From the NCBI GenBank assembly GCA_050084985.1, contig JBITNC010000001.1, positions 34,472,001-34,536,000 on the forward strand: 64,000 bases of DNA. The letters are read 5' to 3'. Source of the stretch: Nageia nagi (lineage: Eukaryota; Pinophyta). Both the position numbers and the translations under genes were made by a program. Positions 43,991-55,199 of the stretch are shown here, piece by piece. Position 1 is the first letter of the stretch, and every line of letters starts with the position of its first letter. A model generated the notes under the pieces. That model was not told the origin of the DNA and did not search any database. It saw only the letters and a program-made list of their open reading frames with translations.

Positions 43991-45665
43991 TGATGATCTA
44001 GAAGACTCTTTAGTTTCTCCTAGCTGTTGGATATTGATATAAATCACCTTAGGAAGAAAATTCTCCAACATAAAGGGTAATAAGGAGCATGACTTGAACA
44101 AATCCTTAATTACCAAGATTGACAACAAAAATGAGCCTTCAACCTTCAAATAAGCTTCTAAGCATGAGTGCTAGATGGAAGCATGAAAGTGAATATTAGG
44201 TGCTTATAAAAAATAAAATTTGGGACTTCGTTCCTTATCCTAATAAAAAGAATATGATTGGCAATAAGTGGATCTACAAGGTCAAGTTCAATTTAGTAGA
44301 AGATATTGAGAAATACAAAGCATGGTTAGTAGCTAAAGGTTTTGCTCAATAATACAATGTATATTATGAGGAAACCTTTGCTTCCATGGTAAAGATACCT
44401 ACTATGAGAGTTATTCTTGCTCTTTTTGTAGCTCAAAGATGGAAAGTTTTTCAACTTGACATCAAGAGTGCATTTCTTAATGGTATATTAGATGTGAAAA
44501 GCTTCATGAATCAACCAAAAGAGTTTATTATGGAAGGTAAAGAGTCTTTTATGTGCAAGCTAAAGAAGTCATTGTATGGACTTAAGTAAGCACCTAGAGC
44601 CTGGTACAAAATGATTTCAAGGTACTTTACAGACATTAGATTCTCTAAATATTTTTTTGACTTTTATTATATGTGTTCAATCAAGGAAAAGACATGGTAT
44701 TGATTCTCCTTTATGTGGATGATCTTTTGATTTTTGGGAAATAATGATGAAATCATTCAAGAGGCATATCCAAACTTAAGGCAATGTTTGAAATGATTGA
44801 TCTTGGTCTCTTGCACTACTATCTTAGAATGCAAGTGTATTAATACAAGGATTGTACTTACCTTAATCAATCTAAGTATATATCAAGCATCTTGCAAAAG
44901 TTTGGAATGGAGGAGTGTAGATATACTACAATCCTAGTCTCTTCTAGAATCACTATTTCTCTAAGCTCTAACTCTCAATTAGCTGATGCTATAGCTTACA
45001 AGCAATTAATTGGTAGTTTTTGTATTTGACTATATCTAGGCCAAATATTGCCTTTGAAATGAATCTGATGGCATGATTCATGCAAAAACCTTATGTTGAG
45101 CATCTCAATGCTGTTAAGCAAAATTTGAGGTATGTTGCAATGACTAAGGATCTTGATCTTAAGTATTCTAAGTTGCCTCATTTGTTCTCTCTAGATTCTC
45201 AGATTTTGACTATGGGGGAGATAAGATGATAGGAATTCAACCTCTATGTATGTGTTTAGCATTGTTTTAGGTGCTATCTCTTGAGATTTAAGTAAGTAGA
45301 CTACTATTTCTCTTTCCACCATAGAAGCTAAATATCATGCCATTCTATTGCAACCCAGGAAGCCATTTGGCTAAGGCATATTTTGAAAGAAATTAGGTAT
45401 GAGAAAAGTAGCTCATATTTAATCTCTTTAGATAATCAATAAACTATTTATTTGGCTATGAATCTAATGTTCATCAAAGAACAAAACATGTGAAAATCCA
45501 TGCTATTTTATCAAGGAGAAGGTTCTTGATGGCATCATACAATTCAAGTATTATCCATCCACCTTGAATTTTGTTGATTTATTTACCAAACCCCTCTTAG
45601 AATCTTAGTTTTGTAAGCTTAGGGATGCTATTGAGTTGGTGAATTTGCCTTCTAGGGGGAGTTAA
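43991..45665 (+). pseudogene. Copia-B reverse transcriptase and RNase H
   Basis: A linker region is followed by GNKWIYKVKFNLVEDIEKYK (44260-44320), then LDIKSAFLNGILDVKSF (44455-44505), SLYGLK before a TAA at 44587, and YVDD at 44712-44723. MIDLGLLHYYLRMQV (near 44790-44835) and LIGSFCI / GQILPLK-type sequence lead into RNase H (TMGEIR remnant of the DYGGD block near 45205, then TIEAKYHAILL and DNQ). The end is near 45660, before a decoy purine tract TCTAGGGGGAG. All domains are present, with many stops and frameshifts. Confidence 0.87.
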
Positions 45666-46437
45666 AGTTTGAATTCTTATGTTGGATTCATGTTTATGAT
45701 GACAAACTTCACCCCTAGAAGGATTTTATGCTAGATAGTATTGATTTTGTTGTACACGTTCATGGTAAGTTCACTCTATGTGAGGAACTTGTATAAATTA
45801 GCCAATCTTGAATTGTTTAATTATCCATGTGTGAGGAACTCTTATGTGTCTTTTGAAACTATTTAGTTATTCATATGTGAGGAACTCATATGTGCATACT
45901 TTATTTTTGGTCAACCTAGCATTGTTTAGTTATCCATGTGTGAGGAACTCTTATGTGTCTTTTGGCATTATTTAGTTATCCATATGTGAGGAACTCATAT
46001 GTGCATGACTCTATTTTGTAATGATAATCAACACATGTTTTATATACAATAGGGAACTATAAGTTTTTGGCATGGCATCTTTATGATGACTTATAGTGCA
46101 CCATTGATCAGTTCATAATGGCATTTATATGATTCATCTATCCTTGTTGATATAAATATGATGCATCTAACTTATCTTATTATTTGAACTACTTATGAAT
46201 TGCAAGTTCCTTTGAGATTACAGGTTACTTACCTTAGGTATGAGACTCTTGAGACTCTTTATGACTTTCAATTGGATGACTACTTCAGTACATTAAAATC
46301 GATTATGGTTAATGATTGTATTTGGTAAAGTAGTGAGTCTCAAATTAGATCTTTATTACTTCACAAATATGTAGAAATTTCTCATCTAAAAATCTCTTCC
46401 TTCTTCTCTCTTACTTGCTCTATCCTAATATTGCATT
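45666..46437 (+). other. 3' untranslated segment of Copia-B
   Basis: About 770 bp between the pol stop and the polypurine tract, including the 109-bp tandem duplication at 45801-46018. No reading frame is supported. Confidence 0.75.
45801..46018 (+). repeat. Two 109-bp tandem repeats in the Copia-B 3' segment
   Basis: Units 45801-45909 and 45910-46018. Each holds two internal copies of an 'AGTTATCCATATGTGAGGAA' word. Copia-A has a single unit (12201-12309). Confidence 0.88.
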
Positions 46438-46446
46438 AAAGGGGAG
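46438..46446 (+). other. Polypurine tract of Copia-B
   Basis: AAAGGGGAG directly before the 3' LTR. Confidence 0.9.
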
Positions 46447-46946
46447 TGTTGGAATGTATAATGCATTATTATAAAAGGTTTGTATTAAATATTCTATGTA
46501 AGTTCACTAATGCTTAAGGGTATCATTTTATACCTTAAGTATTTAAATGAATATGATAATGTAACTTGTCCTACACTCCATGTCATGAGTATGCCCCTTG
46601 GATAAAAAGATGTGCATGTCATGATTTTGTACATTGGATGAAAGGGTGATCCAAAGAGGGATTTTGACCTATAAATAGAAAGCTCCCTCTTTGTGATCAC
46701 ACATCAATTATAGAGTAAAGTTTATGCTATAGGATAGTGGTTAGGAGAAAAGAATAGGAGGATTGTAAGAGTCATATTTGTTAAGAAGAGAGATCTAGTT
46801 AGTGGATGTACTCCTAGTTGGAGGAACCACTTACATATTGTGTCACTTTGTGAGATTATTTATGCTTAAGTTATTAATGTTGATTGAGTGAGTTTCATGT
46901 GATCTTGGTAGTTTAATATTGTTCTTATTATAGTTCAATTCTATCA
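46447..46946 (+). mobile_element. 3' LTR of Copia-B (500 bp)
   Basis: Begins TGTTGGAATG and ends CTATCA. It pairs with 38475-38974 and is followed by TAATG, the likely target duplication. Confidence 0.96.
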
Positions 46947-46951
46947 TAATG

Positions 46952-47050
46952 TTGGCCTTAGAATCCTAAAGGATGGCTCAATGGAATTGACTAATCATTA
47001 TTTTATATATATGTGTTTGTGTGTGTATGTATGTTTGTGTGTAATACTTT
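46952..47050. repeat. TG-rich simple repeat and AT-rich flank
   Basis: A TATATATGTG / TGTGTGTATG run lies at about 46990-47042. No gene. Confidence 0.7.
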
Positions 47051-47310
47051 TCAACTATTCAAAATATAAATTTAAAATCTATATATGTTATCTTACCTAC
47101 ATAATAATATATCTTTCCATAGGATAACCTATTCAAAAAATCATGAATTAGAAGCTCTCAATACATGTATCATCATTATGTTACTACACAACCAACCTAG
47201 ATTCTTCAAACATATGATATGAAATGACCCAATTAAGTCCACCATATGATAGGAAATTGTCGACTTTGAAGTAGATGCATGATGCAAGGCTTGAGAATTA
47301 TTTACAAATG
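47051..47310 (+). repeat. Dispersed repeat, copy 1
   Basis: An AT-rich block with ACACAACCAACCTAGAT and CATATGATATGAAATGA words. A second direct copy lies at 49311-49560 and an inverted copy at 53721-54001. It runs directly into a PPR relic on the right. Confidence 0.75.
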
Positions 47311-47418
47311 CATGATGCAGACATAGTTTCATTATCTACAATGATTGCAAGATACAAACACTGATGCAAGGCCTGGGAATTATTTGATAATATGCATGAT
47401 GTAAATATTATTTTTTAA
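47281..47418 (+). pseudogene. PPR gene relic 1
   Basis: One frame reads DARLENYLQMHDADIVSL, then STMIARYKH, a TGA, then CKAWELFDNMHDVNI. This is the typical PLS-class pentatricopeptide pattern (xARxxFDxMPxxDVVSWxxMIxGY). PPR proteins bind organellar RNA as helical repeats. Only about one and a half motifs remain, with one stop, and no start or targeting sequence is seen. Confidence 0.75.
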
Positions 47419-47587
47419 AGAAACTTAATCAAATTAAAATATGATCTATAATCATGATCAAATGATAAATAATGCCATAATTATGACAAGTATTATTGGT
47501 CAAATTATTCAAATATGCTCTACAGTATTGCTACCAAATATTTATATTTACAAACATCAAGTAAAATGAAATGAAACATAAAACCTA

Positions 47588-47673
47588 ATAGACATGAATG
47601 TAAAATGTGGATGATGCATGATGCATACATAGTCTCATGGACTACAATGGTTAAAGGAAATGCAATTCATGGC
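47588..47673 (+). pseudogene. PPR gene relic 2
   Basis: IDMNVKCG (from IDMYAKCG) is followed after a one-base shift by MHDAYIVSWTTMVKGNAIHG, the VSWTTMIxGYxxHG block of PLS-class PPR proteins. Too short and broken to function. Confidence 0.75.
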
Positions 47674-48421
47674 TAAAACAAGAATGTCCTTAAAATCTAA
47701 TATGATGAACCACTCAAGAATCACATATTTTTTTTATGTGTTTGACTATGTATTATAAGCATATTTATCCAAATTAGGTGGGCACTTAGAATATTTTTCT
47801 CATTTCACATTTTTCGATCATATGGTGTATTTAAATAAATTTATATCACATTTTGAATAGTTGCTTTCCTTCCTCAAGCTAGTTTTTGGATCATATGGTG
47901 TATTTAAATCATTTCATGTCTCATGTTGAATAATTAATTTCCTTCTCCAAGCCATTTTTTTGATATATGTATTTAAATAATTTCATATCACATCATATAG
48001 TGAAAAGAAAATAAAAAATAAAAAAGGCATGCATGAGAAGATTAGGCAAGCACTTGGAATATTTTTTATTTCAAGTTTTTTGAATTGAAGGGTTGAAGAG
48101 GAGAGGGGTATTTAGTGTATTTAAATAATTTCATATCACATCATATGGTGTATTTAAATCATCCAATATCACATGTCATAATTTATTTGTAAAAAATTTT
48201 GATACAGGACATGCAATGAAGAAGCCCACAACATATTCCATTGTTTTCATCTAACACTTCCATATACCCAATTTAGAGTTTTATGGGAATTTTGGAACTT
48301 AGGTGAAATTGGTGCTTTAAATTTTTCTACATTCTTTTAGAAAGCTAGTTAATCTTGCAATTATTATAAACCATAAAACTATGTTTACATCATGCATCTT
48401 ATGCTTGTGACTTCCCTAAGA
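47674..48421. other. AT-rich spacer, no gene
   Basis: Contains repeated 'GTGTATTTAAAT' and 'CATATCACATCATATGGTG' words (about 47820-48180) but no coding signal. Confidence 0.55.
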
Positions 48422-48484
48422 GGCAAGTATGTAAAATGTGAAACAATACACAAGGCCCAAGAATTATTTCATGTGTCTATGGGC
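48422..48484 (+). pseudogene. PPR gene relic 3
   Basis: GKYVKCETIHKAQELFHVSM follows the xMYAKCGxIxKAxELFxxM pattern of PLS-class PPR motifs. Isolated fragment. Confidence 0.65.
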
Positions 48485-48724
48485 CTTTAATTTTTAGAGC
48501 ATCCATTTTGTATGTATTATGAAATCATTATAGAATATGAAGTTCAAAGCTCCCTCAAGATAGTTTATATGACCAAGAAAGTCAACAATGCATGTATAAT
48601 GATTAATCTCATAATTGCAAGATATGCAAAAAAATAGAAGGCTATAGAGAATTTTAAGCAAATACAATTGTTAGGTGTAAAACTTTATTGGATAAGGAAA
48701 GCAACATACTACCTAAGTTCTTAG

Positions 48725-48769
48725 ATAATCTCATGGAATGCAATGATTAGAGGATACATAATTCATAGC
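48725..48769 (+). pseudogene. PPR gene relic 4
   Basis: IISWNAMIRGYIIHS is a clear VSWNAMIxGYxxxG block, 15 codons without a stop. Confidence 0.65.
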
Positions 48770-49310
48770 TAAAATAAATATGCCCTTAAACTCTTCAATA
48801 TGATGATCAATTATTATCATATTACATACATAATGAAATACTATACTTTAAGAAAGTGTGAAAACCAATACAAAAGTGGTGAGTTGTAAAAACATGCTTG
48901 TCATACTCAACAACTACTCAAACTAGAAATTTAAATGTTATGTTGCTTACCTCCATAATAAATACAATAAGAAATTCAAATGCTATGTTACTTATATAAG
49001 TACAATATATTATATGAAATGACCAAGTGCACTATATATAATTTTAAAACTCCCTAAAGAACATGGCCAACAAGTTCAAGAATGCATGTATAATGATTCA
49101 TCAGATACTTGGAAAGTTATCAACATTTGAGTTATGAAAAATTATGTACTTGGTGCTCTCTTTTCTCTTGCAATTTATAAATCAACAATGACATGATTAT
49201 AAGCATTGACATGATTATAAGAATTGACTTATGAAAAAACACTATGATAAGTATGATACTGATACAAATATAATTTTAATCGATGCTATCTATTAACAAT
49301 TCTATCTACA

Positions 49311-49560
49311 TTATCATATATAATATGCTATGTTTCTTACCTACATAATAAGCACAACAAGATATAAAGGTTGGATGTCTTTCCTCTTGATATCCTATAC
49401 AAAACATCATAAATTAGGAAAGTTTAGGCTAGATACATTTACAATCTCTCAAAAGATATATCACTATTATGCTTAAATATTATTTATAATGTTAGCACAC
49501 AACCAACCTAGATGCTTAAAACTATAGAGATTGCAATATGAAGAGGCAATTACAATTGTA
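49311..49560 (+). repeat. Dispersed repeat, copy 2
   Basis: Direct copy of 47051-47310 and inverted relative of 53721-54001. It includes ATGCTTAAATATTATTTATA and ACACAACCAACCTAGATGC. Confidence 0.75.
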
Positions 49561-49729
49561 TTATAATGACATGAAATGATTTTATACTATAGATAAATGC
49601 ATAGATCTAAAGCAAAATACTTTATGCCATGTCTCTCATGGTCTCACCACATCTCCTCATGTCTGGTCTCACCTCATCTCTCTAGTCTCACTTTGTAAAT
49701 TGAATATTGTAGTTCTGAATGCCTAGAAA

Positions 49730-49935
49730 GATATGTATGCAAAGTGTGGAACAATACTCAAGGCCCATAAACATGTATGAAAAATGGGATCTCTATAAGA
49801 AGGTATGGAAACCCATCAAAGAGTAGCTAAAAATGATTTTGACTTGAATATTGTGGTTCTTATTCCCTTATAGACATGTATGCAAAATGTAAAACAATAT
49901 ACAAGACCAAGAATTATTTTATAAGATGCATGATA
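49730..49935 (+). pseudogene. PPR gene relics 5 and 6
   Basis: Two partial motifs: DMYAKCGTILKAHKHV at 49730-49777 and IDMYAKCKTIYKTKNYF at 49870-49920. Both keep the MYAKC signature of PLS-class PPR motifs. They are separated by non-PPR sequence. A further CTCACCTCATCTCTC-type word series at 49620-49690 recurs near 55060-55115. Confidence 0.7.
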
Positions 49936-50413
49936 CGATATGAAATGATTTAAATCCAATACCATATAATCTAAAAATTGGATTAGAGAAGGAAATAAAA
50001 TTTTCAAAATAAATATTTTTTAAGTATCAAAAATTGGTCCAAAAGTAATAAGTTGGTGAAAAACACAACACTTAAGAAATTTTTAACAAGATGTATGATG
50101 CAATAATATTTTCAATATTTTTCAAGGTCTTGTAGGCTAATTCTATGCTTTTCTAGGAACTATTTTGTTATTTCTCATTCTTTGAATGAAAATAGAAAAA
50201 GGCTCTCACCAAAGCACAAAATATAATCAAATAAAAATTTAATAGCATGTGAAACCTTTATATCTGTTCTACTTATATAAAAACTTTTTTACAAATATAT
50301 TATGACAAACATATTTTAATAATTGGCATAATTGAATCTGTAGAGCATATTTAAATCATTTGAGCATAATTATAAAGCATATTATTTGAATATTATTGCG
50401 CTTATATTTGTGG

Positions 50414-50620
50414 AAATTGTTCAACAAGATGCATGATGCAAATGCAATTTCTTGGAATGCAATTATCAGGGGATATGTGATTCATGATATGCATGGTAAC
50501 ATTGTAAATAGTTTCATGGTATGTAATGATTACAAGGTACACACAAAATGGGTTTTATGAAAAAGGCTCATAGACATGTATGCAAAATGTGTAAGAATAC
50601 ACAAGGCTTGAGAATATGAG
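50414..50620 (+). pseudogene. PPR gene relic 7 (best preserved)
   Basis: KLFNKMHDANAISWNAIIRG is followed by YVIHDMH. After a frame change VSWYVMITRYTQNGFYEKGS leads to a stop, and after another change IDMYAKCVRIHKA follows. This is nearly two consecutive PLS-type PPR motifs, on the + strand like all other relics here. Clear homology, but at least two frameshifts and two stops. Confidence 0.8.
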
Positions 50621-53600
50621 CGTAATTATGTAATGATGCATCTTAAGGATAATGCAAGAAGAGTCACTCATTCTATTCAAGTATTTATAACCATATGGTG
50701 TAACAAATATCTCTGAATGCTACATTTTGTAAAATCTAGTAAATCACCATTACATTGACTACAAGATGTAGCTTGCATTTAGAGATATTCATTTAAAAAT
50801 AATTTCCATTGTGTTCACCTTAGCAAGGTATTTGATAATCCTACATTGAAATTATAGAGTTTCAACTAATGAGCATAAATTATGTTATGCATTTATCCTT
50901 TTAAGGAACATCTTCAAAGGGAATACATTCAATGTTTCCTTAATAATGAAAGGTGACTATCAATGCTAGAGCTGAGAGGCGAAATTGATATGGGAGCATG
51001 GTGTAGAGGTACCTCATCTATGTTATAATAAGTTGACATTTCATTTTAAGGACTATGAGGTTCACCTCTTTATCACCTTTGAAGGTAAGTCCAACTTTTC
51101 TATACATTAATTTCTTGATTGAAACTTGCATGTGGGGTGGGTCTATTGTAAAAGTTTAGAGGTTTTATTGCTTCTTGGTTTAGGCTAATGCTATTTATAG
51201 TAATAATGGATAGATTATACTTATTCAACTAAGGGTCTACTTAGTAATTACCTTAAAAATGGATATAACCCTTTTTGTAGTTTGACCCTATCTCATTTTC
51301 CCCTTTTCCTTATGATTGTGAGCCAAATTACCATAGGCAATGGTGAGTAATATGCTATCATTCTATCAATGATAATTTCATGGTTAGACCTTTCTAGTAA
51401 AGGGTTTATGGTATCATTTATTTAGAATCACTTTATGGAAATATAGGTATTCAAATTTTGGAAGTACCAGAGTAACTTTAAAGATACTAATTTAAGGGTT
51501 GAAATTCAATGTGTATATCAATGCATGTCTAACCTCATGTAAACATTTTTATTGCATTTCTAGCATGATGCATTTATTCCCTTGTATGGTTAAAGTAATG
51601 TAATTCAAAATTCATGAACATGAATAGTATGCATGTTATCATGATAGAGAATTTAAGCTAATGGACTTATTGGGATGTCATCTTGTGATTATTTTTTCCC
51701 TTTTTCTTACAGTAACCTCAGGTGGTGTTTCATGCTAATACATTTTGAAGAATGTTAATAGGATGAAGATGGTAGTCTCTATTTTTCCTGTAATATTTAA
51801 AAAATATCTAAGCTAGGATCTTGTATTCATTTTGCATGAATGATTGGTTTAGTGTTGCTTAGTAATTAACATTGATTGATGGCTTTGTTGAAATCAAGGA
51901 GATAAGAGCATTATTAGACTAATGGAATATGAACATAATTAAGTAATGATGCATCTCAAGGACATTGAAAAAAGAGTCACTCATTCTATTAAAGTATTTA
52001 CAACCATATCTGAATGCAAGTTGCATCTTGTTAGTAAATGACCATTACATTTAGTACAAAATGCAGCTAGATTTTAGAGATATTTGTTATGGACTATAAT
52101 GATCATAAGATATACATAACATGATGTAAACATACTTTTATGGGCTGTAATGATCATAAATATGTACAAAATGGATACATTATGTATGTTCATAAATATT
52201 TTTGGAGAAATAAGAAGAGTTTTGGATGATTATTATATTTTTGATCCGTTTACTATTTGATAAAATATTTATACTTAGTCAATTTTAGATATTTCTTGTA
52301 GTGTTTAATTTTGGCAGAGATCCGATAGTATTAGAGTGACCAAAAGTTGCTAGAATAGCAACAAAATAGGATAATGTTGGTACTCAGTCAATTTTTGAAC
52401 TTTTACCATAGTGTCTAATTTATTAAAGACTTGATAGTATCAAGGTGAATAAAGTTTTCTATAATGGTGGAAAAACTAAATGATATTATACTTAACCATT
52501 TTCCAATATTTTATAAAGCATTTGAGTTTGGCAAAACTTTGGTAGATCAAGGCAGGCCAAATTACATTGAAATAGTAGGAAAATCAAATAACCTATTTTG
52601 TTCAGTTCAATCCCTATAGAAGGTGGTTTAATTACATATCATGGAGAATCATGGATATATTAATCACCTAAAATGTTCCATTCATGAGATTCAAGTTTTG
52701 GCCATCCAAATTGAAGCATGTCTAAAGAATTTCATCAGAATAATATATTTTGTTTTTATTTGGTTCTGATAGGTTCATTCAAATCCTAAACCTATATACA
52801 TTGTCAAAATCCCAACAAAATACATTTTCATTTCAAGAAGATGATTTCAGCTCTCAGATTCAGGTTTTCATGTTTTGGTCAAGCTAGAGGATGTTTATAC
52901 ACATAAAAGAATGATTTAGATCTTTATATATTTGAATATGAGTTGTAAATCTACCAAAAAATCAAATCTGATACTTTGTAAATATCTAAGGAGTTAGTTA
53001 CAAATATTTTAGTTTATCAAAAGTTATTAAGAGTTAGTTATAAGATATTTTCTAGAGAAAAACTATAAGTATTACCTCCATTGAAGGAGAAGGGGTTGGA
53101 TATAGTAGATGTTGCCCTTGTTTTGTACTAGTGCCAATGATTATGAAATATAACTTGCTTCTTGATCTCTTGATTATGATATGTTTATCATTATTCTCAA
53201 ATGGTTATGTAAAATGTTTATTTTCACTTTGTGGACTATGATAGTTTACTAGTAATTAATTATATTTGTAAAGTGCTTGTAGATCATAGTTACTTGGAAT
53301 GCCATATTTTATTTGGTCGCTATAAAATCAAACTATTTGACCAACTTAATTTTGCTAAAATGGATTCCTATGCTGATTTTAGATATTTGTTTGGCTTATT
53401 TTCAACCTACTAACCTAGCATTTTAAGTTTGTTTTAGTCCTACAAGTTTGTTTTCTACACCTTTAACTTTGTAAATCCTTATCTAATCCCAATAGGAACA
53501 ACCCTATTTGGAGATTAACTTTTAACTTTTAGAAGTCATTCATCAAAATTATAGCTATAACTTTGATATGTGGATGCATGTGAAAATTACCACATATCAA

Positions 53601-53621
53601 TCAACACATTGGAACCATGAG
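50621..53621. other. AT-rich spacer with one possible PPR scrap
   Basis: Mostly featureless. Words at 52076-52180 (TTATGGACTATAATGATCAT and a second similar copy) look like a heavily damaged VSWTxMI block but cannot be read in one frame. The short reading frame 53231-53413 has no recognisable motif. Confidence 0.5.
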
Positions 53622-53693
53622 TTTTTTGATAAAATGCTTCATCGAGATGTAATCTCATGGATTGTAATGATCTAAGATATGCACAAAATAAAA
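53622..53693 (+). pseudogene. PPR gene relic 8
   Basis: FFDKMLHRDVISWIVMI, a TAA, then DMHKIK. This is an FDKMPxRDVISWNxMI block that meets the inverted dispersed repeat at its right edge. Confidence 0.75.
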
Positions 53694-53720
53694 ATTATAG
53701 AAACTATATTTGCATTAAGT

Positions 53721-54001
53721 AATTCCCAAGCCTTATTGCTTAAAAGTTAACAATTTCTTATCATATGGTAGAATTGGATCATTTCATATCATATGTTTGA
53801 GGCATCTAGGTTGGTTGTGTGGTAACATTATAAATAATGTTGAAGCATAATTGTGATACAACTATTGAGAGGTTCAAATATAGCTAGCCCTGACTTATCT
53901 AATTCATGATATTTTTATAAGTTATCATATGCGAGAGACATCTAACCTTTATAGTAGAGGTAAGATAATATAGCATTTATATTTTTTAGGTTGAATAGTT
54001 G
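53721..54001 (-). repeat. Dispersed repeat, copy 3 (inverted)
   Basis: The reverse complement of this block follows 47051-47310 and 49311-49560, including the ACACAACCAACCTAGATGCC word. Confidence 0.75.
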
Positions 54002-54156
54002 TTAAGTATTACAAGCATATTTTTTCCAAGTTACCAATTTTGGATTGGTTTTTAATACTTAAAGGATAGTATTTAATCATGTAGCTAGTTTTACACCTTA
54101 TAGTTGTATCTTCTTAAAATTCTCTACAATATTTCATTTTGTGCATATCCTAAACT

Positions 54157-54935
54157 CATAGGATTAATTATTATACATGTGTTATTGACCTTCTTGGTCA
54201 TGTAGGCTATCTTGAAGGAGCTTTGAACTTCATTGCCAAAATACCCATAAACCCTAAAATGGATATTTACATTTGTGTACTTGATGTATGTAAATTAAAT
54301 GTTATGGTTAATGCAGACTATATTCAAGGAGCTTTGAACTTCATTGCTAAAATACCCATAAACTCTAAAATTAGTGTGTGCATATGTGTACTTGGTCCAT
54401 GTAAATTGAATGTTATGGTTCGTATCGACTATCTTGAGGGAGCTTTGAACTTCATTAGCAAAATAACCATAAATATTGAAATGGTTGTATGCATGTATTT
54501 ACTTGGTGCATACAAATCCAATGTTATGGTTCATGAAACCTATATTGAGGGAGCTTTAATCTTCATTACCAAATTACCCATAAACCTTGAATTAGGTGTT
54601 TACATGTCTCTACTTGGTGCTTATAAATTGAATATTATGGTTCGTGTAAGCTATATTGAGTGATGTTATAACTTCAATACCAAATTACCCATAAACCTAA
54701 ATTAGGTGTATGCATATGTATAATTTGTGCTTTTAAATTGAATGTTTTGGTTTATGTAGGCTATATTGAGGGAGCTTAGAACTTTATTACCAAAATACCC
54801 ATAAACCTTGAATTAGGTATGTGCATTTGTCTACTTAGTACTTATAAATCAAATGTTGTGGTCCATGCAGTCTATTTTGAGGAAGATTTGAACTTCAATA
54901 CTAAAATATACCTATAAATATTGAAATTTGGTAGT
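54157..54935 (+). pseudogene. PPR E-type motif expanded as a 111-bp tandem array
   Basis: Upstream sequence reads YTCVIDLLGHVGYLEGALNF, matching the YxCMVDLLGRAGxLDEAxxF consensus that opens the E region of PLS-class PPR proteins. The 37-codon unit from YLEGALNFIAKIPIN to the next Tyr is then repeated in tandem. Units start at 54208, 54319, 54430, 54541, 54652, 54762 and 54873. The first four are in frame (open from 54223 to 54663). Unit 5 has a stop and lost one base, and the last unit is partial. In PPR proteins the E region helps recruit editing factors. A chain of E-like units is not a known normal architecture, and no upstream PPR gene in frame supports expression. Confidence 0.8.
54208..54935 (+). 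repeat. 111-bp minisatellite, about 6.6 units
   Basis: The period is exactly 111 bp between units 1-5 and 6-7, and 110 bp between units 5 and 6. Units share GGAGCTTTGAACTTCATT and CCCATAAAC words and have diverged from each other, so the expansion is not very recent. Confidence 0.93.
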
Positions 54936-55050
54936 GCATGACACAAATACAATTTCATCATATGCAATTATTGCAAGATTCATAGGCTTTGTAAAAGAAT
55001 GCACAAAAATACAAAGCATAAACATATATGCAAGATGCAAAAGAATACAA
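54936..55050 (+). pseudogene. PPR gene relic 9
   Basis: VHDTNTISSYAIIARFIGFV, then a short linker and INIYARCKRIQN. These are the VSWxAIIxGF and xMYARCGxIxxA blocks of PLS-class PPR motifs in one frame. It lies directly after the array. Confidence 0.7.
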
Positions 55051-55199
55051 AACTCCCCTCATATAGTCTCACCACATATCCTCTCTTATGGTCTTCCCTC
55101 TCCTCTCTCATCTCACCACTACATGAAATGCCCCTCTCCTCTAACCCTTAGGTCAAAAAACTTGAAATAATGAAAACATTTTGAGTAACCCGTTGAAGT

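Noticed and set aside
54208-54935. CRISPR-like or centromeric satellite array
   Set aside because: Repeats are contiguous with no spacers, only ~6.6 units exist, and the unit reads as a PPR motif.
47281-55050. A functional PPR gene
   Set aside because: No frame spans more than two motifs. Stops and frameshifts occur in most pieces, and no start codon or organelle targeting sequence is present.
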